Shown here piece after piece: positions 25,660-32,986 of a stretch of 42,294 bases of DNA (position 1 is its first letter; each line of letters starts with the position of its first letter). This DNA is from FEN-1297 sp046704255 (GTDB lineage Bacteria > Bacteroidota > Ignavibacteria > Ignavibacteriales > Ignavibacteriaceae). The position numbers and the translations under genes are program-made. Under the pieces are notes generated by a model. The model had not been told where the DNA came from, did no database searches, and was given only the letters and a program-made list of their open reading frames with translations. Where the stretch lies: assembly GCA_046704255.1 (NCBI GenBank), contig JBJKSH010000046.1:1-42294 (forward strand), in the 5' to 3' direction.

Positions 25660-26878
25660 TTATAAGTTAAATGATAAATTCGATCTCGGCATTGCCATTC
25701 CCGCCTTACTTTTATTTTGTATCGGGCTTGCAGCAATTTACAGCTCTACCTTACACAACCCGCATGCAAGCGGCAACTTCGAAAAGCAAATTATTTGGGG
25801 CATTACTTCATTTATACTTTTTTTAATTGTGTATTCCATACCGACTAACTCTTTTAAAACCCTCGCAGTACCTTCTTATTTAATTTCTTTGCTTTTATTA
25901 TTAGTGGTCTTAGCAATTGGAAAAAGAGTTAACGGAAACAAAAGCTGGCTTGGATTGGGCGGGCTCGGATTTCAACCTTCCGAATTGGCTAAACTCGGTA
26001 CAATACTTATGCTGGCTTCATTTCTCAGCAGGAAAAATACAAATATAGATTCGCTTAAAGATATTATTATTGCATTGGCAATTGGGTTTATTCCTGTCGG
26101 CCTAATAATGATTGAGCCTGATCTCGGCACATCAATAGTATTTATTGGTTTAATATTAGCAATACTATTTTGGAAAGGGATTAGTTTGTTCGGCATGTTT
26201 GTTGTCCTTTCCCCAGGCATATCAGCAATAGCTTCGCTTTTTGGTACCTATTATTTTGTAGCCGCACTGGTAATTATTTTTATGTTATTAATATTTTTTA
26301 AAAAAGATATTTTTTCAAGCGGTTCTATATTTGCTTTGAATCTTGGTGCGGGTTTTTTTACAAAGTTTGTTTATGATTTGCTTAGTCAGCATCAACAGAC
26401 CAGAATCCGGTCTTTTATAAATCCATCTGCAGATCCGCTTGGCGCCGGTTATAATGCTATTCAAGCAAAAGTTGCTATTGGTTCCGGCGGGTTATTAGGC
26501 AAAGGTTTTTTAGCCGGTACGCAAACTCAACTTCAATTTATACCCGAGCAGTGGACTGATTTTATATTTTGTGTTATAGGTGAAGAATTCGGTTTTATTG
26601 GGGCAATAATTACGCTAGTGTTGTTTCTATATCTCTTTAACAGGCTTTTAAAACTTGCCGGCTCTGCCAAGGATGAATTTTTAAGTTTAACTTTAATTGG
26701 TATACTTGCAGTATATTTTATACATTTGATGATAAACATTGGTATGGTTGTGGGTGTTATGCCTGTAATAGGAATACCGCTTCCATTCGTCAGCTACGGA
26801 GGAAGTTCACTTATGGCCGATGTTTTAATGCTTGGAATTGCTGCCAACATTTACAGAACAAGGAAAAACTATACATAG
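25649..26878 (+). CDS. rodA: Peptidoglycan glycosyltransferase RodA (SEDS family)
   Basis: A SEDS-family integral membrane polymerase that extends glycan strands and partners with PBP2. The 409-residue protein has about ten membrane helices. Conserved parts include LGLGGLGFQPSELAKLGTI, MIEPDLGTS, LGAGYNAIQAKVAIGSGG, the extracellular loop QLQFIPEQWTDFIFCVIGEEFG containing the catalytic-type Asp, and PFVSYGGSSL. The start is TTG at 25649, inside the end of the PBP2 gene, with a good GGAGG five bases upstream. The overlap of 11 nt implies coupling. The loop between the central helices is somewhat longer than in E. coli RodA. Confidence 0.96.
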   Translation: MRIDYKLNDKFDLGIAIPALLLFCIGLAAIYSSTLHNPHASGNFEKQIIWGITSFILFLIVYSIPTNSFKTLAVPSYLISLLLLLVVLAIGKRVNGNKSWLGLGGLGFQPSELAKLGTILMLASFLSRKNTNIDSLKDIIIALAIGFIPVGLIMIEPDLGTSIVFIGLILAILFWKGISLFGMFVVLSPGISAIASLFGTYYFVAALVIIFMLLIFFKKDIFSSGSIFALNLGAGFFTKFVYDLLSQHQQTRIRSFINPSADPLGAGYNAIQAKVAIGSGGLLGKGFLAGTQTQLQFIPEQWTDFIFCVIGEEFGFIGAIITLVLFLYLFNRLLKLAGSAKDEFLSLTLIGILAVYFIHLMINIGMVVGVMPVIGIPLPFVSYGGSSLMADVLMLGIAANIYRTRKNYT

Positions 26879-26886
26879 TATTTGGT

Positions 26887-27699
26887 ATGAATGCACTTCA
26901 AAAATTTAGAACCAAAAATTCGGAAGGTAAATTTATTTGTGTAGGATTGGATACAGATGAAGATAAGATTCCTTTAATTTTAAAAAATGAAAATGATCCG
27001 GTATTCGAATTTAATAAAGCAATAATTGAAAATACCTGCCGATACACAGCCGCATACAAATTGAATTTTGCCTTTTACGAGAGAAATAATATTAAAGGAA
27101 TGGAATCTTTAGCAAAAACAATTTCCATAATACCTAAAGATATTTTAACCATTGCAGATGCAAAAAGAGGGGATATAGGTAATACATCCCGTATGTATGC
27201 TAAAGCCATACTGGAAAACCTGAACTTCGATTCTATCACAGTTAATCCTTACATGGGCGGGGATTCCATATCTCCCTTTTTAGAAAACCCGGATAAACTG
27301 GTTTTTGTTCTTGCTCTAACTTCAAATGCAGGCGCGGATGAAATTGAAAAATTAAAGCTTGAAGACGGAATGTTTTTATTTCAAAAAGTTATTGAAAAAG
27401 TAAAAAGCTGGAACAAACTTAATAACTGCGGAATTGTTTTCGGGGCTACTAAGTCCGAAGAATTATTCGGCAGTATTAATTTATTTGGTAACCTGCCGGT
27501 TCTATTACCGGGAGTTGGGGCGCAAGGCGGCAGTCTTGAAGATGTTGTTAATGCATTTAATTCTGCCGGGCATAAAAATTTTTTAATAAATGTGAGCAGA
27601 GGAATAATATATAAATCCGGCGAGAATAATTTTGCCGCCGCTGCTAAAGATGAATTAATCAAATTAAATAAGAAGATTAAAAATCTTTTGAATGATTGA
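26887..27699 (+). CDS. pyrF: Orotidine-5'-phosphate decarboxylase, type 2
   Basis: Decarboxylates OMP to UMP, the final step of de novo UMP synthesis. The 270-residue protein belongs to the longer subfamily. The active-site block is IADAKRGDIGNTS with D91, K93 and D96. Phosphate-binding ends are FGATKSEE and LLPGVGAQGGS. It starts 8 nt after rodA, so it is almost certainly co-transcribed with the cell-shape genes, an arrangement that places UMP supply (for UDP-sugar precursors) next to wall synthesis. Whether that placement has regulatory meaning is inference. Confidence 0.96.
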   Translation: MNALQKFRTKNSEGKFICVGLDTDEDKIPLILKNENDPVFEFNKAIIENTCRYTAAYKLNFAFYERNNIKGMESLAKTISIIPKDILTIADAKRGDIGNTSRMYAKAILENLNFDSITVNPYMGGDSISPFLENPDKLVFVLALTSNAGADEIEKLKLEDGMFLFQKVIEKVKSWNKLNNCGIVFGATKSEELFGSINLFGNLPVLLPGVGAQGGSLEDVVNAFNSAGHKNFLINVSRGIIYKSGENNFAAAAKDELIKLNKKIKNLLND

Positions 27700-27768
27700 A
27701 AAAATTTATAACTTTCTTGTAGTTATTTATTCTTCTTAGATACCATCTGAAAATGAGGGAAGGTAGGA

Positions 27769-28161
27769 ATGGCTGAATATAATTTTAGAGAGCCCCGTAA
27801 TAAAAAGCCGGAGTTTCTTGTAGTACGGGAGTCTCCAACTCTTTTCCCGGAGATATTTTCCATAAGCAAACTAAAAACCAACACCCTATTACCCCAGCTT
27901 AAAATTTCCAATCTTCATAATATTATAAACACCCGGAAAAAATACGTTGATATTTCAACGGTAGTACCCCGGTTATTTAAATCCGTTGATTTGTTTTTAT
28001 TTCTAAATAAAAAAAAGACGGACATGTATTACCAGGTTCCCGGAGGGATTTATACTTTTAAGGAAATTAATTTACCGAAAAGAAAAAATTTAATTGAATT
28101 GTTTTACCGGATAGGCCGGGAAAAATCATCCTCTATATATTTTGAAATAAATAGGGAGTAG
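27769..28161 (+). CDS. Hypothetical protein preceding a DUF2851 gene
   Basis: I do not recognise this 130-residue protein. It is basic and soluble with no signal peptide. Notable stretches are PEFLVVRESPTLFPEIF, a hydrophobic patch KSVDLFLFLNKKK, and YQVPGGIYTFKEINLP. A ribosome binding site GAAGGTAGG sits close to the ATG. It follows pyrF after 69 nt and precedes the DUF2851 gene by 9 nt, so it is likely transcribed with that gene. Real-gene status rests on its length, codon use like its neighbours and tight spacing. Confidence 0.65.
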   Translation: MAEYNFREPRNKKPEFLVVRESPTLFPEIFSISKLKTNTLLPQLKISNLHNIINTRKKYVDISTVVPRLFKSVDLFLFLNKKKTDMYYQVPGGIYTFKEINLPKRKNLIELFYRIGREKSSSIYFEINRE

Positions 28162-28170
28162 CAGGCTGCT

Positions 28171-29649
28171 ATGAATAACGTTAAAATGCACGAGAAATTC
28201 CTTTCCGAAATTTGGAAAGAACAAAATTTTGTGAAAGATTTATCAACCGTTGACGGACAGCAGATTGAAGTTGTTGATACCGGCATTGAGAATAAAGAAC
28301 TAAGCGGACCGGATTTTAAAAACGCAAGAATTAAAATCGGGAATATTACTTTCCTTGGTGATGTGGAACTGGACGGGCAATATTCCGACTGGAAAAAACA
28401 CGGGCACAATATCAATAGGAAATACAATTCCGTTATACTTCATGCCTCGTTAAATAACGACTCCAGGAAAAGCTATGTGTTTACGGCCGAAGGAAGAAAA
28501 GTGCAGTCTATTTCATTAATTCAATTTCTTAAGAAAGACCTGGCTACAACACTGCAAAGAGCAATTTTATCCGAACGCAAAAACAGAATAAATAAAATGC
28601 CCTGCATGGAAATAAATGCAGAAATAAGCGAGAAAGAAAAACTTAATTATGTTTATGACCTTGGATTAAAAAGATTTAAAGACAAAAGCGAAAGGATGCT
28701 GGAAAGACTTAAAGAATTAATTTTTTTAAAGGAAATGAATTTTAAAGAGCCTATTATTAAATATGAACTTGATGAAAAGTTTTACGAACGTCCTTTTACG
28801 CAAAACGATTTTAGCGATAAAGAAGTTTGGCAGCAGCTTGTTTATGAATCCGTTTTTGAGGCACTTGGATATTCCAAGAATAAGGAAATAATGAAATCGC
28901 TGGCTAAAAGCGCCAACATAAATTTTTTAAAATCACTGGACGGTACGGCTGATTTTTCTTTTAAAGTTGAGTCCGCACTTTTTAACATTAGCGGATTAAT
29001 CCCGGCAGAAAATAACTTCCCGGATGAAGAAACTTCTTCTTATACAAAAAAAATTTTGGAAACATGGAACAATATTAAACCGGGCTACGATAATCATTTC
29101 TACAATTCAACCCAGTGGCATTTTTCAAAATTAAGGCCGCAAAATTTTCCAACCATAAGAATTGCAGGCGGCGCCAGGCTTGTTCATAAAATTATAAAAG
29201 AAAAGCTGATAGATAACGCAATTGAGAAAATTGAAAAGATAAGCAATATTAACAAACTGACCAATGCTTTAAGATCTCTTTTTATAATTAAAGGAGAAAA
29301 CTTCTGGAAGTCGCATTATGTATTTGACCAGCCTGCAAAAGTTCAAATAAAATATTTTATAGGCGCTTCTAGAGCAGATGAAATTCTGGTAAATATTGTA
29401 CTGCCTATTCTTTCAATTTATTTTGAAATTTTTAACAGAAAAGATTTAAGTAACAGAGTAATAAAAGTATATTTGAACTTTTATCAGAAAAGTGAAAATA
29501 ATCTGGTAAATGAAGTAGCCGCAACTTTATCTTTGAAAGATGCATGGAAAAGAAGTGTCCTGTACCAGGGAATGATTGAACTATTCCGCAGCTATTGCTC
29601 ACGGGAAAAATGTTTGGAGTGCGACATTGGCAAAAAAATATTTAATTGA
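28171..29649 (+). CDS. DUF2851 family protein
   Basis: A 492-residue cytoplasmic protein of the DUF2851 family, recognised from MHEKFLSEIWKEQ, GPDFKNARIKIGNITFLGDVELDGQYSDWKKHGH, NSVILHAS and the C-terminal RSYCSREKCLECDIGKKIF. The tail has three cysteines spaced C-x4-C-x2-C, with GLKRFKDKSERM and LRPQNFPTIRIAG in between. I associate the family mainly with Bacteroidetes-type genomes and know of no established function. The N-terminal part, with E-x-H-x-SDWxxHxHxxx-type residues, could bind metal or nucleic acid, but this is only inference. It ends the plus-strand run and converges on the etf operon. Confidence 0.85.
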   Translation: MNNVKMHEKFLSEIWKEQNFVKDLSTVDGQQIEVVDTGIENKELSGPDFKNARIKIGNITFLGDVELDGQYSDWKKHGHNINRKYNSVILHASLNNDSRKSYVFTAEGRKVQSISLIQFLKKDLATTLQRAILSERKNRINKMPCMEINAEISEKEKLNYVYDLGLKRFKDKSERMLERLKELIFLKEMNFKEPIIKYELDEKFYERPFTQNDFSDKEVWQQLVYESVFEALGYSKNKEIMKSLAKSANINFLKSLDGTADFSFKVESALFNISGLIPAENNFPDEETSSYTKKILETWNNIKPGYDNHFYNSTQWHFSKLRPQNFPTIRIAGGARLVHKIIKEKLIDNAIEKIEKISNINKLTNALRSLFIIKGENFWKSHYVFDQPAKVQIKYFIGASRADEILVNIVLPILSIYFEIFNRKDLSNRVIKVYLNFYQKSENNLVNEVAATLSLKDAWKRSVLYQGMIELFRSYCSREKCLECDIGKKIFN

Positions 29650-29754
29650 CAACTATAGCTTTGTAAAAGTAACTAAAGTAAGATACGGTAATTTTTGAAG
29701 CAGGAAAAAATATTCATTCTTTAATAGAACGATAATTTATAATTAGATTTTTTT

Positions 29755-29782
29755 AGAAAAGAAAATACGCCGTATCTTTTCT
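29755..29782. terminator. Possible bidirectional terminator hairpin
   Basis: AGAAAAG pairs with CTTTTCT around an inner ATAC-GCC-GTAT stem, with a three-base bulge. It lies midway between the convergent stops of the DUF2851 gene and the bifunctional nuclease gene. A T run precedes it on the plus strand (29747-29754) and only a partial one follows, so the assignment is tentative. Confidence 0.35.
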
Positions 29783-29803
29783 TGAGTAGGTTCATTTATA
29801 AAG

Positions 29804-30397
29804 TTAATTATTACTTGTCAGTTTTTGAATATCATCTCTAATTTTTGCTGCCCGTTCATATTCTTCGGCTTCAATTGCTTCTCTTAGTTTATTCTGTAGG
29901 GCTGCAATTCTTGCTTCCTTAGACATGGAAACCATGTCCTCATCTTTTTGTCCTTCTTTTTTTGGTGAAACTTCATTTTCGCTTTCATCAGAAGGAATAA
30001 AAGAAGCAATTTTCATTACGGATTCCGAAACATAAATAGGCGCCTGAGCTCTTACTGCCAAAGCAATGGCATCGCTTGGTCTGCTGTCAACCTCATTTGT
30101 AAGTGCAGATACTTCAAGAATTATTTTTGCATAAAATGTATTTTCTCTAAGTTCATCAACAATTACCTCAGTAACCATTGCTCCCAGATTATCTATTACC
30201 TGTTTTAGTAAGTCGTGTGTAAGCGGCCTTGGGGGTTTAATGCCTTCAATTTCAAGAGCAATTGCCTGTGCCTCGAATGCTCCAATAATTATAGGCAGCC
30301 TTCTTACGCCGTTTATTTCTTTTAATAAAATTGCATAGGCCCCGCCTGTAGACGGGCTGGATGATAATCCTAATATTTCACATTGAACTTTTTGCAA
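29804..30397 (-). CDS. Bifunctional nuclease-domain protein (DUF151) with C-terminal UVR motif
   Basis: A 197-residue protein. Residues about 1-135 form the bifunctional nuclease (BFN/DUF151) domain: GAYAILLKEINGVRRLPIIIGAFEAQAIALEIEG, RPLTHDLLKQVI, and VDSRPSDAIALAVRAQAPIYV. A charged linker (ESENEVSPKKEG) leads to a UVR motif near the end (ALQNKLREAIEAEEYERAAKIRD), the helical hairpin used by UvrB to contact UvrC. Known: plant BFN proteins show RNase and DNase activity, while bacterial members are little studied and a nuclease role is not settled. It lies 17 nt after etfA and is probably the third gene of that operon. The DUF151-UVR fusion itself occurs in Bacteroidetes and Chlorobi. Confidence 0.9.
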   Translation of the reverse strand: MQKVQCEILGLSSSPSTGGAYAILLKEINGVRRLPIIIGAFEAQAIALEIEGIKPPRPLTHDLLKQVIDNLGAMVTEVIVDELRENTFYAKIILEVSALTNEVDSRPSDAIALAVRAQAPIYVSESVMKIASFIPSDESENEVSPKKEGQKDEDMVSMSKEARIAALQNKLREAIEAEEYERAAKIRDDIQKLTSNN

Positions 30398-30414
30398 CTG
30401 GATCTCCTAAATCG

Positions 30415-31383
30415 TTATGATTTAAGTTCTTTTAACGTGTTAGTTAATACCGGTAAAACATCAAACAGATCGCCGGCAATTCCATAATCGGCAAGACCAA
30501 AAATCGGCGCATCCTTATCTTTATTTATTGCAACAATATATTTTGAAGACGACATACCGGCAAGGTGTTGAATTGCTCCCGAAATACCGCAAGCAATATA
30601 TAGCGATGGGGAAACAGTCTTCCCGGTTTGTCCAACTTGTTCCCTATGCGGGCGCCATCCGGCATCAACTGCAGCACGGGATGCTCCTACTGCTCCTCCT
30701 AAAACATCTGCTAATTCTTCAACAAGGTGAAAATTCTCAGGCCCTTTAAGCCCTCTTCCGCCGGATACTATTATATCTGCTTCTGCTACATCAAGTTTTC
30801 CTTCAGCTTTCTTGAATTCAACAACCCGTGTAGTTAAATCCGGACTATCAATTTCTTTAACATTTATTTTAACGGAAGCAGAATCAATTTTTACCGGTTT
30901 AAAAATATTCGGCCTAATAGTAAAAATTTTAAATTCGCTTTTTATTTTTACATCCACGAGCGCTTTACCAGCATAGACAGGCCTGGTAAAAACTATGTCA
31001 TTGCCCGTTACTTCAAAATTAGTAATATCCATTGCAATACCTGCATCTAAGCCGGCTGCAATAAAAGGTGCAAGGTCTTTTCCAAATGCAGTATTAGGAA
31101 AAACAATAATCTTAGCATTTGTATCTTTTATATATTCATTTATAATTTTTTTATAGGCAGAAGACGAATAATTTTGTATACCGGAATTTTTAAAGTGAAT
31201 TATTTCGTTAACACCGTAACCTGACGTATCATTTAAGTTTTCTATTTCACCGCCGATAACAGCCGCACTTGCTTCCATATTCAGTTTACCGGAAAGCTGG
31301 GAAATAACACCTAAAACTTCGAAAGAAACTTTTTTAAGCTTGCCTTCTTTTTGTTCTAATATTCCAATAATTTTATTTGCCAT
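30415..31383 (-). CDS. etfA: Electron transfer flavoprotein alpha subunit
   Basis: Together with EtfB it forms the FAD-containing heterodimer that accepts electrons from acyl-CoA and related dehydrogenases. The 322-residue protein has the C-terminal FAD-binding domain typical of the family: GGRGLKGPENF, LGGAVGASRAAVDAGW, QVGQTGKTVSPSLYIACGISGAIQH and KDKDAPIFGLADYGIAGD. The N-terminal domain (about 1-190) is the ETF alpha/beta fold. It follows etfB by 16 nt, with an AAGGAAA-type site some distance ahead of the ATG. The usual quinone partner (ETF-QO) and acyl-CoA dehydrogenase genes are not in the window. Confidence 0.95.
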   Translation of the reverse strand: MANKIIGILEQKEGKLKKVSFEVLGVISQLSGKLNMEASAAVIGGEIENLNDTSGYGVNEIIHFKNSGIQNYSSSAYKKIINEYIKDTNAKIIVFPNTAFGKDLAPFIAAGLDAGIAMDITNFEVTGNDIVFTRPVYAGKALVDVKIKSEFKIFTIRPNIFKPVKIDSASVKINVKEIDSPDLTTRVVEFKKAEGKLDVAEADIIVSGGRGLKGPENFHLVEELADVLGGAVGASRAAVDAGWRPHREQVGQTGKTVSPSLYIACGISGAIQHLAGMSSSKYIVAINKDKDAPIFGLADYGIAGDLFDVLPVLTNTLKELKS

Positions 31384-31399
31384 AATTTTATATTTCCTT

Positions 31400-32146
31400 T
31401 TAGATAACTTTTGCTTCTTCTCTTAATAAACGAACCAATTCCGGTACAGCCGAACTGTCGGTACCGATTATTCTACCCGGCTGTTTTGCCGGTGGTTTTT
31501 TCATTTTTAGAACTTCGGTAGAACTATCAGCAGCAAAAGCAGTTTTCTCTTCAATAGTTTTTTTCTTAGCTGCCATTATTCCTTTTAAGGAAGCATACCT
31601 TGGTTCATTCAATCCTTTTTGAGCCGTAATAATTGCAGGCAGTTTAGTCTCAACAATTTCTTTGCCGCCTTCAGTTTCTCTTTCGGCTGTTATTTTATCG
31701 TTATCTAGTTTAAAATCAACAACAATAGAAACACATGAATAATTTAACAATTCTGCGGTTAGCTGTCCAATAATAGAGTTGTCGTAGTCCACAGATTGTT
31801 TTCCCATAAAAACCAGATCACAATTTTGGTTTTTAATTTCATCGGCAAGTGCTTTAGCAACGCTTAAAGAATCTCTATAGTTATCATCTTTCAATAGAAC
31901 GCCTTTGTCAACTCCCATAGCAAGAGCTTTGCGAATAGTTTCTTTGCTGCTGTCTCCGCCAAGGCTTATTGCAACAACCTCGCAGTTAAATTTTTCTTTT
32001 GTTTTTAGTGCTTCTTCAACCGCAAATTCGTCATAAGGATTTATTACATAAGTAACTCCGGCAGGGTCAATGGTTTTTTCATCTGCACCTACTTTAACTT
32101 TGGTAGCAGTATCCGGTACATGGCTAACACAAACTGCTATTTTCAT
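31400..32146 (-). CDS. etfB: Electron transfer flavoprotein beta subunit
   Basis: The small ETF subunit, 248 residues. Motifs are MKIAVCVSHVPDT, GVTYVINPYDEFAVEEAL, RKALAMGVDKGVLL, VFMGKQSVDYDNSIIGQLTAELL and LPAIITAQKGLNEPRY. The frame extends 15 codons further upstream, but ATG 32146 is chosen because a strong GGAGG lies just ahead and the family begins with MKIxVC. The loop after GKQ reads SVDYDNSIIGQ rather than the DGDTAQVGP-type sequence of bifurcating ETFs, which argues for an ordinary non-bifurcating role. It is first gene of a likely etfB-etfA-nuclease operon with a promoter at 32180-32210. Confidence 0.95.
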   Translation of the reverse strand: MKIAVCVSHVPDTATKVKVGADEKTIDPAGVTYVINPYDEFAVEEALKTKEKFNCEVVAISLGGDSSKETIRKALAMGVDKGVLLKDDNYRDSLSVAKALADEIKNQNCDLVFMGKQSVDYDNSIIGQLTAELLNYSCVSIVVDFKLDNDKITAERETEGGKEIVETKLPAIITAQKGLNEPRYASLKGIMAAKKKTIEEKTAFAADSSTEVLKMKKPPAKQPGRIIGTDSSAVPELVRLLREEAKVI

Positions 32147-32179
32147 TAAACCTCCGTTTATTTTATTATATTTCGTAAA

Positions 32180-32210
32180 AAAATATAACATTACACCGGT
32201 ATAAAATCAA
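32180..32210 (-). promoter_or_regulatory. Probable promoter of the etfB-etfA operon (TTG-N20-TATATTTT)
   Basis: On the minus strand TTG (32210-32208) is followed after exactly 20 nt by TATATTTT (32187-32180), one base off the consensus TAnnTTTG. The start codon of etfB is 34 nt downstream of the -7 element, with GGAGG between. Confidence 0.5.
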
Positions 32211-32293
32211 ACCATAGCAGGTTATATTTAAATAATATCCGAATGTTTGTTATTCATCTTTAATTTTGTATTAATATTTTATAAATTTTTGAT

Positions 32294-32584
32294 ATGAATA
32301 ATGAAATTATAAATAAACCTGTACATGAAATTGAAGAAGATGAAGAAACCGGTATCGGGCTTGAAAGCAGAGTTGTACTTTATAACGACGACTGGCATAC
32401 TTTTGATGAAGTTATATTGCAATTAATTAAAGCTACCAGCTGCACTTTTGAAGAAGCACGTAATCATGCCTTCGAAGTTCATGTTAAAGGGAAATCAATT
32501 GTTTTCAACGGAAAAATGAAAGAATGTTTAAGAGTATCTTCGATTCTTGAAGAAATTGCTCTTACAACACAAATTATTACTTGA
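32294..32584 (+). CDS. clpS: ATP-dependent Clp protease adaptor ClpS
   Basis: Delivers N-degron substrates to the ClpA(ClpC)-ClpP protease. The 96-residue protein has a flexible acidic N-terminus followed by the ClpS fold (about 25-96). It shows VVLYNDDWHTFDEVI, in which the N-D-D-W-x-T/F pattern forms the N-end-binding pocket and Clp interface, then EEARNHAFEVHVKGK. The length is normal. The gene is alone between the divergent etf operon and typA. No ribosome binding site of note precedes the ATG; the leader is AT-rich. Confidence 0.93.
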   Translation: MNNEIINKPVHEIEEDEETGIGLESRVVLYNDDWHTFDEVILQLIKATSCTFEEARNHAFEVHVKGKSIVFNGKMKECLRVSSILEEIALTTQIIT

Positions 32585-32633
32585 TTCGTTACCCCCATCA
32601 AAATTACGCCTCCCCTGGATATTTGCATTATTA

Positions 32634-32668
32634 ATTGAACATTGAACATTGAACATTGAACATTGAAA
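32634..32668. repeat. Tandem heptamer repeat ATTGAAC
   Basis: Four exact copies of ATTGAAC (32634-32661) are followed by one variant copy ATTGAAA, and then degenerate TTTGAAAATTGAACAT to about 32684. Such short direct repeats are frequent between genes in Bacteroidetes-type genomes. The copy number is likely to vary between strains. Confidence 0.85.
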
Positions 32669-32872
32669 TTTGAAAATTGAACATAGAGTGTCGAGAATTC
32701 GTTTATCAAAATAAATGTTTATCCTGTACCTCAATTATTATTAGAGGTTACGTAACGTAAGTTAATAAATAAAGTCTATCAGCCGGGATTTTGATTTCCC
32801 TCCGAATTTTGGAAAGCGAATATAGCTTTTCTCTTTTTCCTACAAGAATGTTTTAAATAACATATCTTATTC

Positions 32873-32921
32873 CAAAACGTTTTGATGTTACCATCTTAAC
32901 AGTATACAAGTATACATCAAA
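32873..32921. promoter_or_regulatory. Palindrome cluster upstream of the typA promoter (possible operator)
   Basis: Within 50 nt lie the perfect 12-bp palindrome CAAAACGTTTTG (32873-32884), an 8-bp inverted repeat TTTGATGT (32881-32888) with ACATCAAA (32914-32921), and inside it two GTATAC sites (32902-32907 and 32910-32915) separated by AA. The cluster ends six bases before the -33 element of the typA promoter, a position suited to an activator or repressor. Confidence 0.45.
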
Positions 32922-32926
32922 TTTCA

Positions 32927-32957
32927 TTGTTTATCCCGCCGGTTCTGCCTATATTTG
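32927..32957 (+). promoter_or_regulatory. Promoter of typA (TTG-N20-TATATTTG)
   Basis: TTG at 32927-32929 and TATATTTG at 32950-32957 are exactly 20 nt apart. The -7 octamer is identical to that of the pyrG promoter. The GTG start of typA is 29 nt downstream. Confidence 0.65.
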
Positions 32958-32986
32958 TTGCTAATTTTTAAATTATTGGATAAAGT

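Larger units (their letters stand above)
32585..32986. other. Intergenic region upstream of typA
   Basis: About 400 nt without a gene. It contains a heptamer tandem repeat (32634-32668), TTACG-TAA-CGTAA near 32748-32760, a palindrome cluster at 32873-32921 and the typA promoter at 32927-32957. Apparent short minus-strand ORFs here are only translations of the tandem repeat. Confidence 0.6.

Noticed and set aside
32479..32734. Minus-strand ORFs translating to repeated FNVQ/CSMFNVQ in the clpS-typA spacer.
   Set aside because: These are translations of the ATTGAAC tandem repeat and of the reverse strand of clpS, not genes.
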